Below, one piece after another: positions 17,906-25,759 of a DNA stretch of 64,000 nucleotides. The first letter of the stretch is position 1; every line of letters starts with the position of its first letter. The position numbers and the translations under genes are program-made. The stretch comes from SIG653 sp045577455. Lineage in GTDB: Bacteria; Bacillota; Clostridia; Oscillospirales; CAG-382. A model generated the notes under the pieces. That model was not told the DNA's origin, searched no databases, and saw only the letters and a program-made list of their open reading frames with translations. The stretch is taken from positions 1 to 64,000 of the forward strand of contig JAZNIJ010000190.1 in the NCBI GenBank assembly GCA_045577455.1, in the 5' to 3' direction.

Positions 17906-19335
17906 TGAGATACGAAACAGTTATAGGACTTGAAGTCCATGTTGAGCTTGCAACAAAATCCAAAATTTTCTGCTCTTGCGGAACAGCTTTCGGAAGCGGT
18001 CAGAATAACAATGTTTGCCCTGCGTGTTGCGGTATGCCCGGTATGTTGCCTGTTACAAATAAAAAGGTTGTTGAACTTGGTATGCGTGCAGGTATGCTCA
18101 CAAATTGTAGGATAAACAGATACACAACCTTTGATAAAAAGAGTTATTATTACCCCGACCTTCCAACCTCTTACCAGATAACACAGTGGTTTTCTCCTAT
18201 CTGCGTTGACGGTGGTGTTGAAATTGAAACATCGAAGGGAAAAAAGGTTATTGGTATAAAGCAGATTCATATGGAAGAAGATGCGGGAAAGTTAGTTCAC
18301 GATGATTGGAGCGATACTTCTCTCGTTGACTATAACAGAACATCCGTTCCACTTATTGAAATTGTAAGTCGTCCCGACCTTAACAGCGTTGAGGAGGTTG
18401 TTGCATATCTTGATAAGTTGAAAACACTTCTTCGTTTTGCAAGGGTTTCAGATTGCAAAATGGAGGAGGGTTCAATGCGTTGCGATGTAAACCTTTCAAT
18501 CCGTCCTGAGGGTTCAACCGAACTTGGCGTCAGAACGGAAATGAAAAATATGAACTCTATAACCGCAATTTCAAAGGCGATAGAATATGAAGTTGCAAGA
18601 CATATTGACGCGCTTGAGAGGGGAACAGAGGTTCTTGTTCAGGAAACAAGGCGTTGGGATGATGTGAAAAACCGTAGCTTCTCTATGAGAAGTAAGGAAA
18701 TGGCGGCTGATTACAGATATTTCCCCGACCCAAACCTTGCACCAATTATTATTGATGATGAATGGTTCAACAGCGTTAAGGATAGCTTGCCCGAGCTTCC
18801 CAATGTTAAGAAGGAAAGATATATAAGCGAGCTTGGACTTTCAGAAACAGATGCTTCAATTATAACTTCAAGCAGAGCATTGTGCGATGCTTTCGAGGGT
18901 GCGGTTGAGGTGAGTGGTTCTGCAAAGGATACAGCAAACTGGATTCTTGGGGATTGTATGAGCATTTTGCGTCAGAAAAAACTGTCCGCAGATGAGCTTG
19001 ATATAGACCCTGTTAAGTTGGGAACTATTGTTAAAATGGTTGCAGAGGGCAAAATTGTTCGTGTTGCAGGTAAAAAGGCACTTCAGGCAGTGTTTGATGA
19101 GGATGCAGACCCTGTTCAATATTGTAAAGCGAACGGACTTGATTCTGTGAGCAACACAGGTGAAATTGAGGATGCTGTAAAGAGAGTGCTTGATGCAAAC
19201 GAGGCAACGGTTACAAAGTATAAAAACGGAGAAACCAAGGTTAAAAATGCACTTTTTGGTCAGGTTATGAAAGAGTTGAAGGGGAAAGCAGACCCTGCAA
19301 CAATTCAGGCAATACTTGCAAAGCTACTTGATTGA
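17905..19335 (+). CDS. gatB: GatB subunit of Asp/Glu-tRNA amidotransferase
   Basis: 476 residues, full length. It begins with YETVIGLEVHVELATKSKIFC, followed by CPACCGMPGMLPV with zinc-type cysteines, the kinase/transamidase core (IHMEEDAGKL, DYNRTSVPLIEIVS, RCDVNLSIRP) and the C-terminal YqeY-like tail domain that recognises the tRNA D-loop. The start codon overlaps the gatA stop by one base (TAATG), so the two are translationally coupled. It phosphorylates the Asp or Glu on misacylated tRNA and transfers ammonia to it. Unlike gatA it shows no sign of decay. Confidence 0.95.
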   Translation: MRYETVIGLEVHVELATKSKIFCSCGTAFGSGQNNNVCPACCGMPGMLPVTNKKVVELGMRAGMLTNCRINRYTTFDKKSYYYPDLPTSYQITQWFSPICVDGGVEIETSKGKKVIGIKQIHMEEDAGKLVHDDWSDTSLVDYNRTSVPLIEIVSRPDLNSVEEVVAYLDKLKTLLRFARVSDCKMEEGSMRCDVNLSIRPEGSTELGVRTEMKNMNSITAISKAIEYEVARHIDALERGTEVLVQETRRWDDVKNRSFSMRSKEMAADYRYFPDPNLAPIIIDDEWFNSVKDSLPELPNVKKERYISELGLSETDASIITSSRALCDAFEGAVEVSGSAKDTANWILGDCMSILRQKKLSADELDIDPVKLGTIVKMVAEGKIVRVAGKKALQAVFDEDADPVQYCKANGLDSVSNTGEIEDAVKRVLDANEATVTKYKNGETKVKNALFGQVMKELKGKADPATIQAILAKLLD

Positions 19336-19359
19336 TTTCTTTGGATTATTATAAAGTCG

Positions 19360-19390
19360 GAACAGGCGTTTTGTTGAAAAATGCCTGTTC
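19360..19390. terminator. Hairpin at the end of the gatCAB operon
   Basis: GAACAGGC pairs with GCCTGTTC, extended by TTTT/AAAA in the stem. The following tract is only TGTATG, so termination would be weak; the CotH gene starts 26 bp later. Confidence 0.55.
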
Positions 19391-19415
19391 TGTATGCTAT
19401 GAAGTGGGATAGAGT

Positions 19416-21002
19416 ATGTTTCGTCTTATAAACCGTTTTGCGCTGAAAACAAAAAAGACGGCTGCCGTGTTGATTTGCGTTGTAATCGTCTTATGTTTTG
19501 TTGTGGACATTGGAAAATATGCGGATAAAACCCCCCTTGAGGTGGATTATTCTCGCTTTATAAATGAGGAATTAGATGCCGAGGAAGTTTTTGGAAACAT
19601 TGACGTTTCTGAAAATGAAAGCGTTTTGTATTATGGCGTTGAAAATGAAGTCGAGGGCTTTATATACGGTGAAACAATTCAGGTTTTGGAAGGCGATAAA
19701 AAGTCAACTTATGTTACCGCTGTAGCTAATCCTAATTACCGTTTTGTAAAGTGGAGCGATGGCAACACCGAGGCAAAGCGTTGCGATGTAATTTCAAAAA
19801 ACACAGTTATTAAGGCGGAGTTTGAATATCTTGGGTTTCCCGATATTTACATAAATGTAGATAATCCGTTGGAAATCAACAAGAACGATTATTCTGTTGC
19901 TTCGGTTTCTGTTTCCAATTCCGAAGAAAGATATAACTTTGAAAATTTCGGTGTAGGTATTCGTATTCGTGGAAATTCTTCATCAAAGTTTGATAAAAAG
20001 TCGTATAAAATCAAGTTTGACTCAAAGATAAATCTTTTAGGCGTTGGAAAAGCGGCAAGAAAAGATTGGGTTTTAATTGCAAATCATTGCGATCAATCGT
20101 TGATGAGGAACTATTATGCATATAAGTTGGCAATGAGTTTTGGCGGATTTGAAGTTGCTTACGATTGTATTCATGTTAATGTTTATCTTAACGGTGAATT
20201 TAACGGTGTGTATCTGTTAACCGAGCAGGTGGAAACAGGCGCATCAAGAGTTAATGTGAAAACCGATGGAACAAACAAGGATATTGGCTTCCTTCTTGAG
20301 CTTGATTCACGAGTTGAGGACGATGACCCGAACCTTATCACTATTGGCGATTTGAAATTTGTTATCAAGAGCGATTATGCAACAAGAGAACAGTATTTGT
20401 ATGCGGAAAATTATTTGAAACAGTGTAACGAAGCTATAATTTCAGGTGATTTTGAAAAAATCAGTCAGCTTGTGGATTTGGATTCATTTGTTGATATGTA
20501 TATATTGCAAGAGTTTGTTAAAAACTTTGATGTTGGTTTTGCCAGCTTGTTTATGTATATAGAGGAAAATGGCGGAAAGTTATATTTCGGCCCTGCTTGG
20601 GATTTTGACCTTTCTATGGGCAACGATAACCGTGTTGATGATGGGGGCTTTGAGGAGCTTTTTGTTGGAGAATGGTATGGATTTGGCGTTGGTCATGAAT
20701 GGTTTTATGTTGTAATGGAAAATGAGTGGTTCAAATCAATAGTTAAAGACCGTTGGAATGAGCTTTATCCACAGATAGATAATCAGATTGGCGGTTGTGT
20801 GAGATATTATCTTTCTAACGCTGATGAGCTTGAAAAAAATTTTGAAAAATGGGATATTTTTGGTGAACGAATCCTTTTTGAACCCGAAATAATCTGCTTT
20901 AAGGAAACGCATAAGGAGCATTTTGATTATTTGATTTTCTGGCTTGAAAACCGTCTTAATTGGCTTAATGCATATTTTAATGAAATCGAGATTGTTAAGT
21001 AA
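19416..21002 (+). CDS. CotH-family protein kinase, membrane-anchored
   Basis: 528 residues. An N-terminal hydrophobic signal-anchor (about 17-33) is followed by a small InlB-type beta repeat (YRFVKWSDGN, about 85-135) and the CotH domain: GIRIRGNSS, KKSYKIKFD, DWVLIANHCDQSLMRN, GVYLLTEQVE, FLLELDSR and FGPAWDFDLSMGN. CotH from Bacillus is an atypical kinase that phosphorylates spore-coat proteins, and related kinases occur in cellulosome-bearing Clostridia. The conserved Lys, Glu and Asp-containing motifs are all present. An extracytoplasmic kinase is likely; the substrate is unknown. Followed closely by an SGNH hydrolase gene. Confidence 0.85.
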   Translation: MFRLINRFALKTKKTAAVLICVVIVLCFVVDIGKYADKTPLEVDYSRFINEELDAEEVFGNIDVSENESVLYYGVENEVEGFIYGETIQVLEGDKKSTYVTAVANPNYRFVKWSDGNTEAKRCDVISKNTVIKAEFEYLGFPDIYINVDNPLEINKNDYSVASVSVSNSEERYNFENFGVGIRIRGNSSSKFDKKSYKIKFDSKINLLGVGKAARKDWVLIANHCDQSLMRNYYAYKLAMSFGGFEVAYDCIHVNVYLNGEFNGVYLLTEQVETGASRVNVKTDGTNKDIGFLLELDSRVEDDDPNLITIGDLKFVIKSDYATREQYLYAENYLKQCNEAIISGDFEKISQLVDLDSFVDMYILQEFVKNFDVGFASLFMYIEENGGKLYFGPAWDFDLSMGNDNRVDDGGFEELFVGEWYGFGVGHEWFYVVMENEWFKSIVKDRWNELYPQIDNQIGGCVRYYLSNADELEKNFEKWDIFGERILFEPEIICFKETHKEHFDYLIFWLENRLNWLNAYFNEIEIVK

Positions 21003-21097
21003 GAGATAATGTAGGGCAAAATATAGTGATTTTTGATTGGTATGCAGAAACTCTCGTTTTTTCGGTTTGAATTGTTTGAAGTGGAGAAATGTGCTGT

Positions 21098-21772
21098 ATG
21101 AAACTTGAAGGAAAAAAAGTAGCTTTTTTGGGAGATAGTATAACCGAGGGTGCTGGCGTTTCAGATGTTTCTTGCCGATACGATAATGTGTTAAAAAAAG
21201 AAAAAAATCTCCTTGAAACATATAATTATGGCGTTGGCGGAACGAGGTTTGCTCATCAGACTATACCGAGCGATAAGCCGTCTTACGACCTTTGCTTTTG
21301 TGGCAGAGCATATAAAATGAACCCCGATGCAGATATTATCGTTGTTTATGGTGGGGTTAATGATTATCTTCACGGTGATGCCCCTTTTGGAAAAGTTGGT
21401 GATGAGAGACCCGATACTTTTTGCGGAGCAACATTTTTCCTTATGAAGCTGTTGAAGGAGCTTTATGGTGATGCAAAGATTGTTTTTGTAACACCTGCTC
21501 GCTGTGTTTATGGACAGAGCGATACAGTGCCGTCTGTTAACCCTGTAAAGAAACCCGATGCAAAGCCACTTTTGGAATATGTGAGGGTTATCGAGAAAAC
21601 TGCAAAACAGTTTAATATTCCAACTTTGAATTTGTATGAAAACTTGGGTATAAACCCAAATCTGCAAGGAGACAGAGAAAAATATACAGTCGATGGCTTG
21701 CATTTCAATAACGATGGCCATAAGGTTTTGGCGAGCTTGATTGGTAACTTTTTGGAGAGCTTAGAAAAGTAA
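21098..21772 (+). CDS. SGNH/GDSL-family hydrolase
   Basis: 224 residues from the ATG at 21098, about 11 bases after GGAG; the ATG at 21089 is too close to that site. Block I is FLGDSITEG with nucleophile S14, block II is GVGGTRF, block III is VYGGVNDY and block V is DGLHFNNDGH, so Ser, Gly, Asn and Asp-His are all present. No signal peptide. The family includes carbohydrate esterases, lipases and acyl-thioesterases, and the exact substrate cannot be read. It lies 95 bp after the CotH gene. Confidence 0.88.
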   Translation: MKLEGKKVAFLGDSITEGAGVSDVSCRYDNVLKKEKNLLETYNYGVGGTRFAHQTIPSDKPSYDLCFCGRAYKMNPDADIIVVYGGVNDYLHGDAPFGKVGDERPDTFCGATFFLMKLLKELYGDAKIVFVTPARCVYGQSDTVPSVNPVKKPDAKPLLEYVRVIEKTAKQFNIPTLNLYENLGINPNLQGDREKYTVDGLHFNNDGHKVLASLIGNFLESLEK

Positions 21773-21858
21773 TAAGTGATAAGTAATAAGTGATAAGTGA
21801 TAAGCGGGAAGCATAAAAGATATAAAACCAATTGAAAAATGTTTTTTTAAAATAAAAG

Positions 21859-21892
21859 TCGGAAGAGTATGTAAACCCTTCCGATTTTTGTT
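21859..21892 (+). terminator. Intrinsic terminator after the SGNH hydrolase gene
   Basis: TCGGAAG pairs with CTTCCGA, followed by TTTTTGTTTT. Between the stop at 21772 and this hairpin is a short run of TAATAAGTGATAAG repeats (21770-21805). Confidence 0.8.
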
Positions 21893-21924
21893 TTAAAGCT
21901 ATGTTAAATCTATTATAAAGCAGA

Positions 21925-22325
21925 AAATGCGCAATTCCTGCGCAAAAATTTATAAAATAAATGCGCAATTTTTGCGCATTGTACGAATAAGAAAATATAA
22001 AAAATCACCCCGAGAATGTAAAAAAACAAGTTCAATACCACGAAGTGGGAGGAAAAGTTTAAGGGGGTTCAGGGGATTTTTTCAAAAATCCCCTGAAAAA
22101 AAGCGCAATTCTTGCGCAATTTACGAAAAATAAATGCGCAATTTTTGCGCATTGTACGAATAAGAAAATATAAAAAATCTCCCCGAGAATGTAAAAAAAC
22201 AAGTTCAATACCACGAAGTGGGAGGAAAAGTTTAAGGGGGTTCGGGGGATTTTTTTAAAAATCCCCTGAGAAAAGCGCAATTTTTGCGCAAATCTGAAAA
22301 ATAAAATGCGCAATTTTTGCGCAAA
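21925..22325. repeat. Two and a half copies of a 172-bp repeat studded with TGCGCAA palindromes
   Basis: Full units start at 21961 and 22134 (period 173) and the third begins at 22306 (period 172). Each unit opens with ATGCGCAATTTTTGCGCAT, continues through a CCACGAAGTGG mini-hairpin and a GGGGATTTTT/AAAAATCCCC hairpin, and closes with AGCGCAATT-TTGCGCAA. Six TGCGCA-type dyads are present in all, at about 21927, 21961, 22103, 22134, 22275 and 22306. Copies are about 95% identical, so the duplication is recent. The last dyad ends about 7 bp upstream of the -35 box of the HTH-MNT gene. Small reading frames across it look incidental. Confidence 0.85.
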
Positions 22326-22329
22326 AGGG

Positions 22330-22358
22330 TTGATTTTTCAATTAAATTATGATATAGT
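22330..22358 (+). promoter_or_regulatory. Promoter of the HTH-MNT/HEPN pair
   Basis: TTGATT (22330-22335) and TATAGT (22353-22358) are 17 bp apart. The predicted start of transcription falls at about 22365, at the Shine-Dalgarno itself, so the leader is very short. The nearest TGCGCA dyad (22307-22323) sits immediately upstream and is a possible operator. Confidence 0.65.
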
Positions 22359-22376
22359 TGGAATGGGGTGAGGAAT

Positions 22377-22847
22377 ATGACTTTAAAAGAACTGAGAAAA
22401 AAACACAAATTATCACAGGAAGAATGTGCAAAATATTTAGAAATACCAAGACGGACATATCAGAATTATGAAACTGATTTATCAAAAATAAATACAGTGA
22501 AGTATAAGTATATGGTTGAAAAAATGGAAAAATATGGGCATATTGACGAGACCAATGGAGTTTTGTCATTGGAAGAAATCAAAGAACTGTGTTCTGAAGT
22601 ATTTGAGTCGAGGAATGTAGAATATTGTTATTTGTTTGGTTCTTACGCAAAGGGGAAAGCCACCGAAACAAGTGATGTGGATTTACTTATTGCAACATCT
22701 GATAGCGGATTGAGATTTTTTGACCTGGTTGAGAGTTTGCGTGAATCTCTTTGTAAAAAAGTTGATGTTCTGACACTTGAACAGCTTAATGATAATACAC
22801 AGTTGTTGAACGAAATTTTGAAGGATGGGATAAGAATTTATGGATAA
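22377..22847 (+). CDS. HTH-MNT fusion: MntA-type nucleotidyltransferase antitoxin
   Basis: 156 residues from the ATG at 22377, preceded by GGGGTGA. Residues 2-50 form a helix-turn-helix (LKELRKKHKLSQEECAKYLEIPRRTYQNYE). Residues about 65-156 are a minimal nucleotidyltransferase with GS at 88-89, D100-x-D102 (SDVDLL) and a third acidic residue at D130. In MntA-HepT systems the MNT protein AMPylates the tyrosine of the HEPN toxin and so neutralises it. The fused HTH suggests the antitoxin also controls its own promoter. The start of the HEPN gene overlaps the end of this one by 8 bp. Confidence 0.88.
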   Translation: MTLKELRKKHKLSQEECAKYLEIPRRTYQNYETDLSKINTVKYKYMVEKMEKYGHIDETNGVLSLEEIKELCSEVFESRNVEYCYLFGSYAKGKATETSDVDLLIATSDSGLRFFDLVESLRESLCKKVDVLTLEQLNDNTQLLNEILKDGIRIYG

Positions 22848-23178
22848 CATTAAGAATGACAAATATTATATCGGAAAAATAAAAGGGGATTTATTACACA
22901 TAATAAAAAATACAGAAGGATTATCCGAATATGAAATTGGTGATAATGATATACTTGTTGATTCTATAATGTTCAGATTGATTCAAATTTCCGAAAACTG
23001 TGATAAATTAACAGATGAATTAAAGAGTAAAAACAGCCATATTCCTTGGAGAGCGCTTAAAGGATTGAGAAATAGAATAGTTCACGACTATGGTGCAGTT
23101 GATTTATTTATTATTTATGATACGGTAATGAGGGATATTCCTCAGCTATTAAATGAATTGAATACCTTAGAGTGGTAA
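22840..23178 (+). CDS. HepT-like HEPN ribonuclease toxin (DUF86)
   Basis: 112 residues, all helical in appearance. The RX4HXY motif is intact at R77, H82 and Y84 (RNRIVHDY), preceded by PWRALKGL, the family hallmark. HepT toxins cleave RNA; Y84 is the residue that an MntA partner would modify. Translational coupling to the HTH-MNT gene by an 8-bp overlap supports a two-gene toxin-antitoxin or phage-defence module. Size and motif are normal. Confidence 0.9.
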   Translation: MDNIKNDKYYIGKIKGDLLHIIKNTEGLSEYEIGDNDILVDSIMFRLIQISENCDKLTDELKSKNSHIPWRALKGLRNRIVHDYGAVDLFIIYDTVMRDIPQLLNELNTLEW

Positions 23179-23188
23179 TATAATAGAG

Positions 23189-23220
23189 TTGGCGCACCTG
23201 CTATATAGCGGGTGCGCCAA
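23189..23220. terminator. GC-rich hairpin between the HEPN gene and the GH2 gene
   Basis: TTGGCGCACC pairs with GGTGCGCCAA around a short loop. No T-run is present on either strand, so it is a terminator candidate only by position between convergent genes. Confidence 0.55.
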
Positions 23221-23265
23221 TGTGCGTCAGTTTATTAAAGCGTTAAGATGAACCTGTAAAGAAAG

Positions 23266-24954
23266 TTAGTCTTCCCAAACGGCTTTCTTTGTAAAAATTT
23301 TATAGAGACGGTCTTTGGGGAACTTAAGCACTCTGTTGTAGGTGTAAAGCCCGTTCTGTTCCTGTTCAACATCGGTAAGCTGTGTGTAGCAGAATGCCGT
23401 GAAAGCAGGGTTTTCGAGAAGTACATCTGTAAGCCCTTCAAGACGGGTGAGAAGCTCTTCTTCAGATTTGGGAGCTTCACCATATCCCCAACCGCTTCCT
23501 TCTTCTGTCCACCTGATTCCGCCGTATTCACTCATAAATGTTGTGAACCCTTTTTGGCGTTTTGTTATGCAGGGAACTTGTTCGCCTTTTTTGAGGGGTT
23601 CGTAATACTCTCTGAATGTGTCAGGGTTCTGTTCGTAGTTGTGAACGCACCAGAAGTCAGAGATGCTGTCAACATGGAACCATCCCGATGAGTCAATAAC
23701 GGGCCTGAATGGGTCGAAGAGCTTTGTTGCGGTAGTAATGCTTCTTACAAATTCCTGGTCCTGGTCGTGCTGTGTTTCGTTGAGTGGACACCAACCGATG
23801 ATGGCAGGATGGTTGTAATCCCTTTGAACTGCTTCCATCCATTCGGGAATGAAGTTTTTCCATGCCTGCGGCCTGCTGATGTCAAGCCCCCAGTTTGCGT
23901 GTTCGCCCCAAACGATGTAACCCAATTTGTCGCAGTAATAAAGGAATCTTTCTTCAAAAATCTTTTCGTGGAGACGTGCGCCGTTAAATCCAACCTCCAT
24001 AGAACGCTTGATGTCACCGATAAGCTCGGCATCCGATGGAGCTGTGTAGATACCGTCGGGATAAAAGCCCTGGTCAAGAACAAGACGCTGATAAACACCC
24101 TTGCCGTTAATGAAAAGCTTGCCGTTTACTGCGTAAACGCTTCTCATACCGAAATAGCTGTTAACCTTGTCATCACCTAATGTGAGTTTGAGGTCATAGA
24201 GAAGTGGGCTTCCAATTTCCCAAAGGTGAAGTTCGTTGAGGTGTATGTCCAGCATTGCGGTTCTGCCTCTTACTATCCCTTTTGCGCTACCTGTTGCTAT
24301 ACCGTCAAAGCTACTGTCTGCAATAAGCTCCAAGCCGTTTGCATCAACACATTCTGCTTCAATGCGAAGGAGACGGTTGTCTATGTCGGGAGTTGCTTTG
24401 ATACGCTTGATGTATGACTTTGGAACTTCTTCAAGCCAGACCGTCTGCCAGATACCTGTTGTTCTTGTGTAGAAACAGCCGTGTGAATTAAATTCGGGGC
24501 ATTGCTTGCCTGCAGGTTGGTTGCAAGAACGAGTATCGTCTGTTGCAGAAATGGTAATTATGTTCTTTCCGTCTTTAACCTTGGATGTGATGTCGAAGGA
24601 GAAGGAAATATAACCGCCAATGTGAGTACCAACGGATTGACCGTTAACCCAAACCTCGGTAATATAGTCGCAAGCACCGATGTTGAGAATGTATCTTGTG
24701 TTTTCTTTGAGATTGATTTCAACTTCTTTTTTGTACCATACAGCAGGTATAAAATCCTTGTATCCAATTCCAGAAAGGTCGCTTTCGGGACAGAAAGGAA
24801 CAATAATTTCTTTGGATAATGATTCTGCTTCGGGTAAACCTCTTTGCCTGCCTGAGAGACCAAAATCAAAATCAAACTGCCATTTTCCGTTAAGATTTGT
24901 CCAGTTTTCTCTTTGAAATTGAGGGCGTGGATATTCGGGGCGTGGAATACTCAT
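23266..24954 (-). CDS. Glycoside hydrolase family 2 enzyme, intracellular
   Basis: 562 residues with no signal peptide. A jelly-roll sugar-binding domain (about 10-175, with VWYKKEVEI and VWVNGQSVGTHIGGY), an Ig-like domain (about 180-275) and a TIM barrel (about 280-562) follow the GH2 plan. The acid/base is E393 (LNETQHD) and the nucleophile E476 (FMSEYGG). GH2 covers beta-galactosidases, glucuronidases and mannosidases and the sequence does not decide among them. AGGAGG lies 9 bases before the ATG. It follows the Fur-type gene by 42 bp on the same strand and may be cotranscribed. Confidence 0.88.
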   Translation of the reverse strand: MSIPRPEYPRPQFQRENWTNLNGKWQFDFDFGLSGRQRGLPEAESLSKEIIVPFCPESDLSGIGYKDFIPAVWYKKEVEINLKENTRYILNIGACDYITEVWVNGQSVGTHIGGYISFSFDITSKVKDGKNIITISATDDTRSCNQPAGKQCPEFNSHGCFYTRTTGIWQTVWLEEVPKSYIKRIKATPDIDNRLLRIEAECVDANGLELIADSSFDGIATGSAKGIVRGRTAMLDIHLNELHLWEIGSPLLYDLKLTLGDDKVNSYFGMRSVYAVNGKLFINGKGVYQRLVLDQGFYPDGIYTAPSDAELIGDIKRSMEVGFNGARLHEKIFEERFLYYCDKLGYIVWGEHANWGLDISRPQAWKNFIPEWMEAVQRDYNHPAIIGWCPLNETQHDQDQEFVRSITTATKLFDPFRPVIDSSGWFHVDSISDFWCVHNYEQNPDTFREYYEPLKKGEQVPCITKRQKGFTTFMSEYGGIRWTEEGSGWGYGEAPKSEEELLTRLEGLTDVLLENPAFTAFCYTQLTDVEQEQNGLYTYNRVLKFPKDRLYKIFTKKAVWED

Positions 24955-24996
24955 GACAAATTGCCTCCTTGAAATGGATTTGTTGTATGTTGTTAA

Positions 24997-25428
24997 TTAG
25001 TGCAAGCAATCTTCAGTGCAGATAGTAGCTGATTCTTCGTTGCATTCGCTGCATTTGCCGTAAAGAACAGTTTTGTATAAATCAAGCTGAAACCTATGAT
25101 GAGATTTTATGTGAGAGGATAGCTTTGAAAGCTCGTTGCAGTCCATATGTATAACTTTTCCGCAGGAAATACACATAAGTGAGCTGTGCTGATGAATACA
25201 ACGGTTGCAATCTTCAAACTGATAGAGAAAACTACCTGACTGTGTTGGTATTTTGGCAACTTTGCCTTTTTTCACCAAGGTGTCAAGCTGTCTGTATACA
25301 GTGGCAACTCCAACAGAATAACCTTGGGATTTGAGAATGCTAACGATGTTTTCCGCAGTGAAGCATTCTCCTTTGTGGGAGCTGAAAATGTCTTCAACGG
25401 TCTTTTTGTGTTTTGTTTCATAACCCAT
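24997..25428 (-). CDS. Fur/Zur/PerR-family metal-dependent repressor
   Basis: 143 residues from the ATG at 25428, which has GGGAG about 8 bases upstream; the frame extends further but without a plausible start. The winged helix has SILKSQGYSVGVATVYRQLDTLVKKG. The metal region has HQHSSLMCISCGK, HHRFQLD and CSEC, giving the two CxxC pairs of the structural zinc site. The usual poly-His stretch is replaced by CNRCIHQHSS and extra cysteine and histidine lie at the end (CTEDCLH), so the sensed metal (Zn, Fe or other) is uncertain. Confidence 0.87.
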   Translation of the reverse strand: MGYETKHKKTVEDIFSSHKGECFTAENIVSILKSQGYSVGVATVYRQLDTLVKKGKVAKIPTQSGSFLYQFEDCNRCIHQHSSLMCISCGKVIHMDCNELSKLSSHIKSHHRFQLDLYKTVLYGKCSECNEESATICTEDCLH

Positions 25429-25656
25429 GGTTTTTCTCCCAAACGGAAATATTATAATAAAAGAGAAATAGCCACAAAAACGGAATATTTCCCTTAAATC
25501 TAACAAAAAATATGCATAAATACACGGACATTATACTTGTTTTTAATCTTAAAATCAATAGCAAGGTAAAAAAATTTTTTTTTTGTGCAATCTGCACATT
25601 TCAAGAACATTTTTTTTGTGTAAATAACCAAATATATTTTTTGGGATTGTTTTTGA

Positions 25657-25685
25657 TTGATTATTTTGAAAAAAGGTGATATAAT
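25657..25685 (+). promoter_or_regulatory. Promoter of the OppA-like gene
   Basis: TTGATT (25657-25662), 17 bp, TATAAT (25680-25685). The 230 bp between the divergent fur-like gene and this promoter are very AT-rich with no ORF. Confidence 0.65.
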
Positions 25686-25759
25686 GGGATAACACTAATT
25701 ATATAGAAATCTGAAAAGGTGAAAAGAGCTTTTCATATTTTTCATGGAGGTCATTTTAT

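Noticed and set aside
21927..22313. Small reading frames in both directions across the 172-bp repeat
   Set aside because: They begin or end within palindromes, are duplicated with the repeat and lack translation signals.
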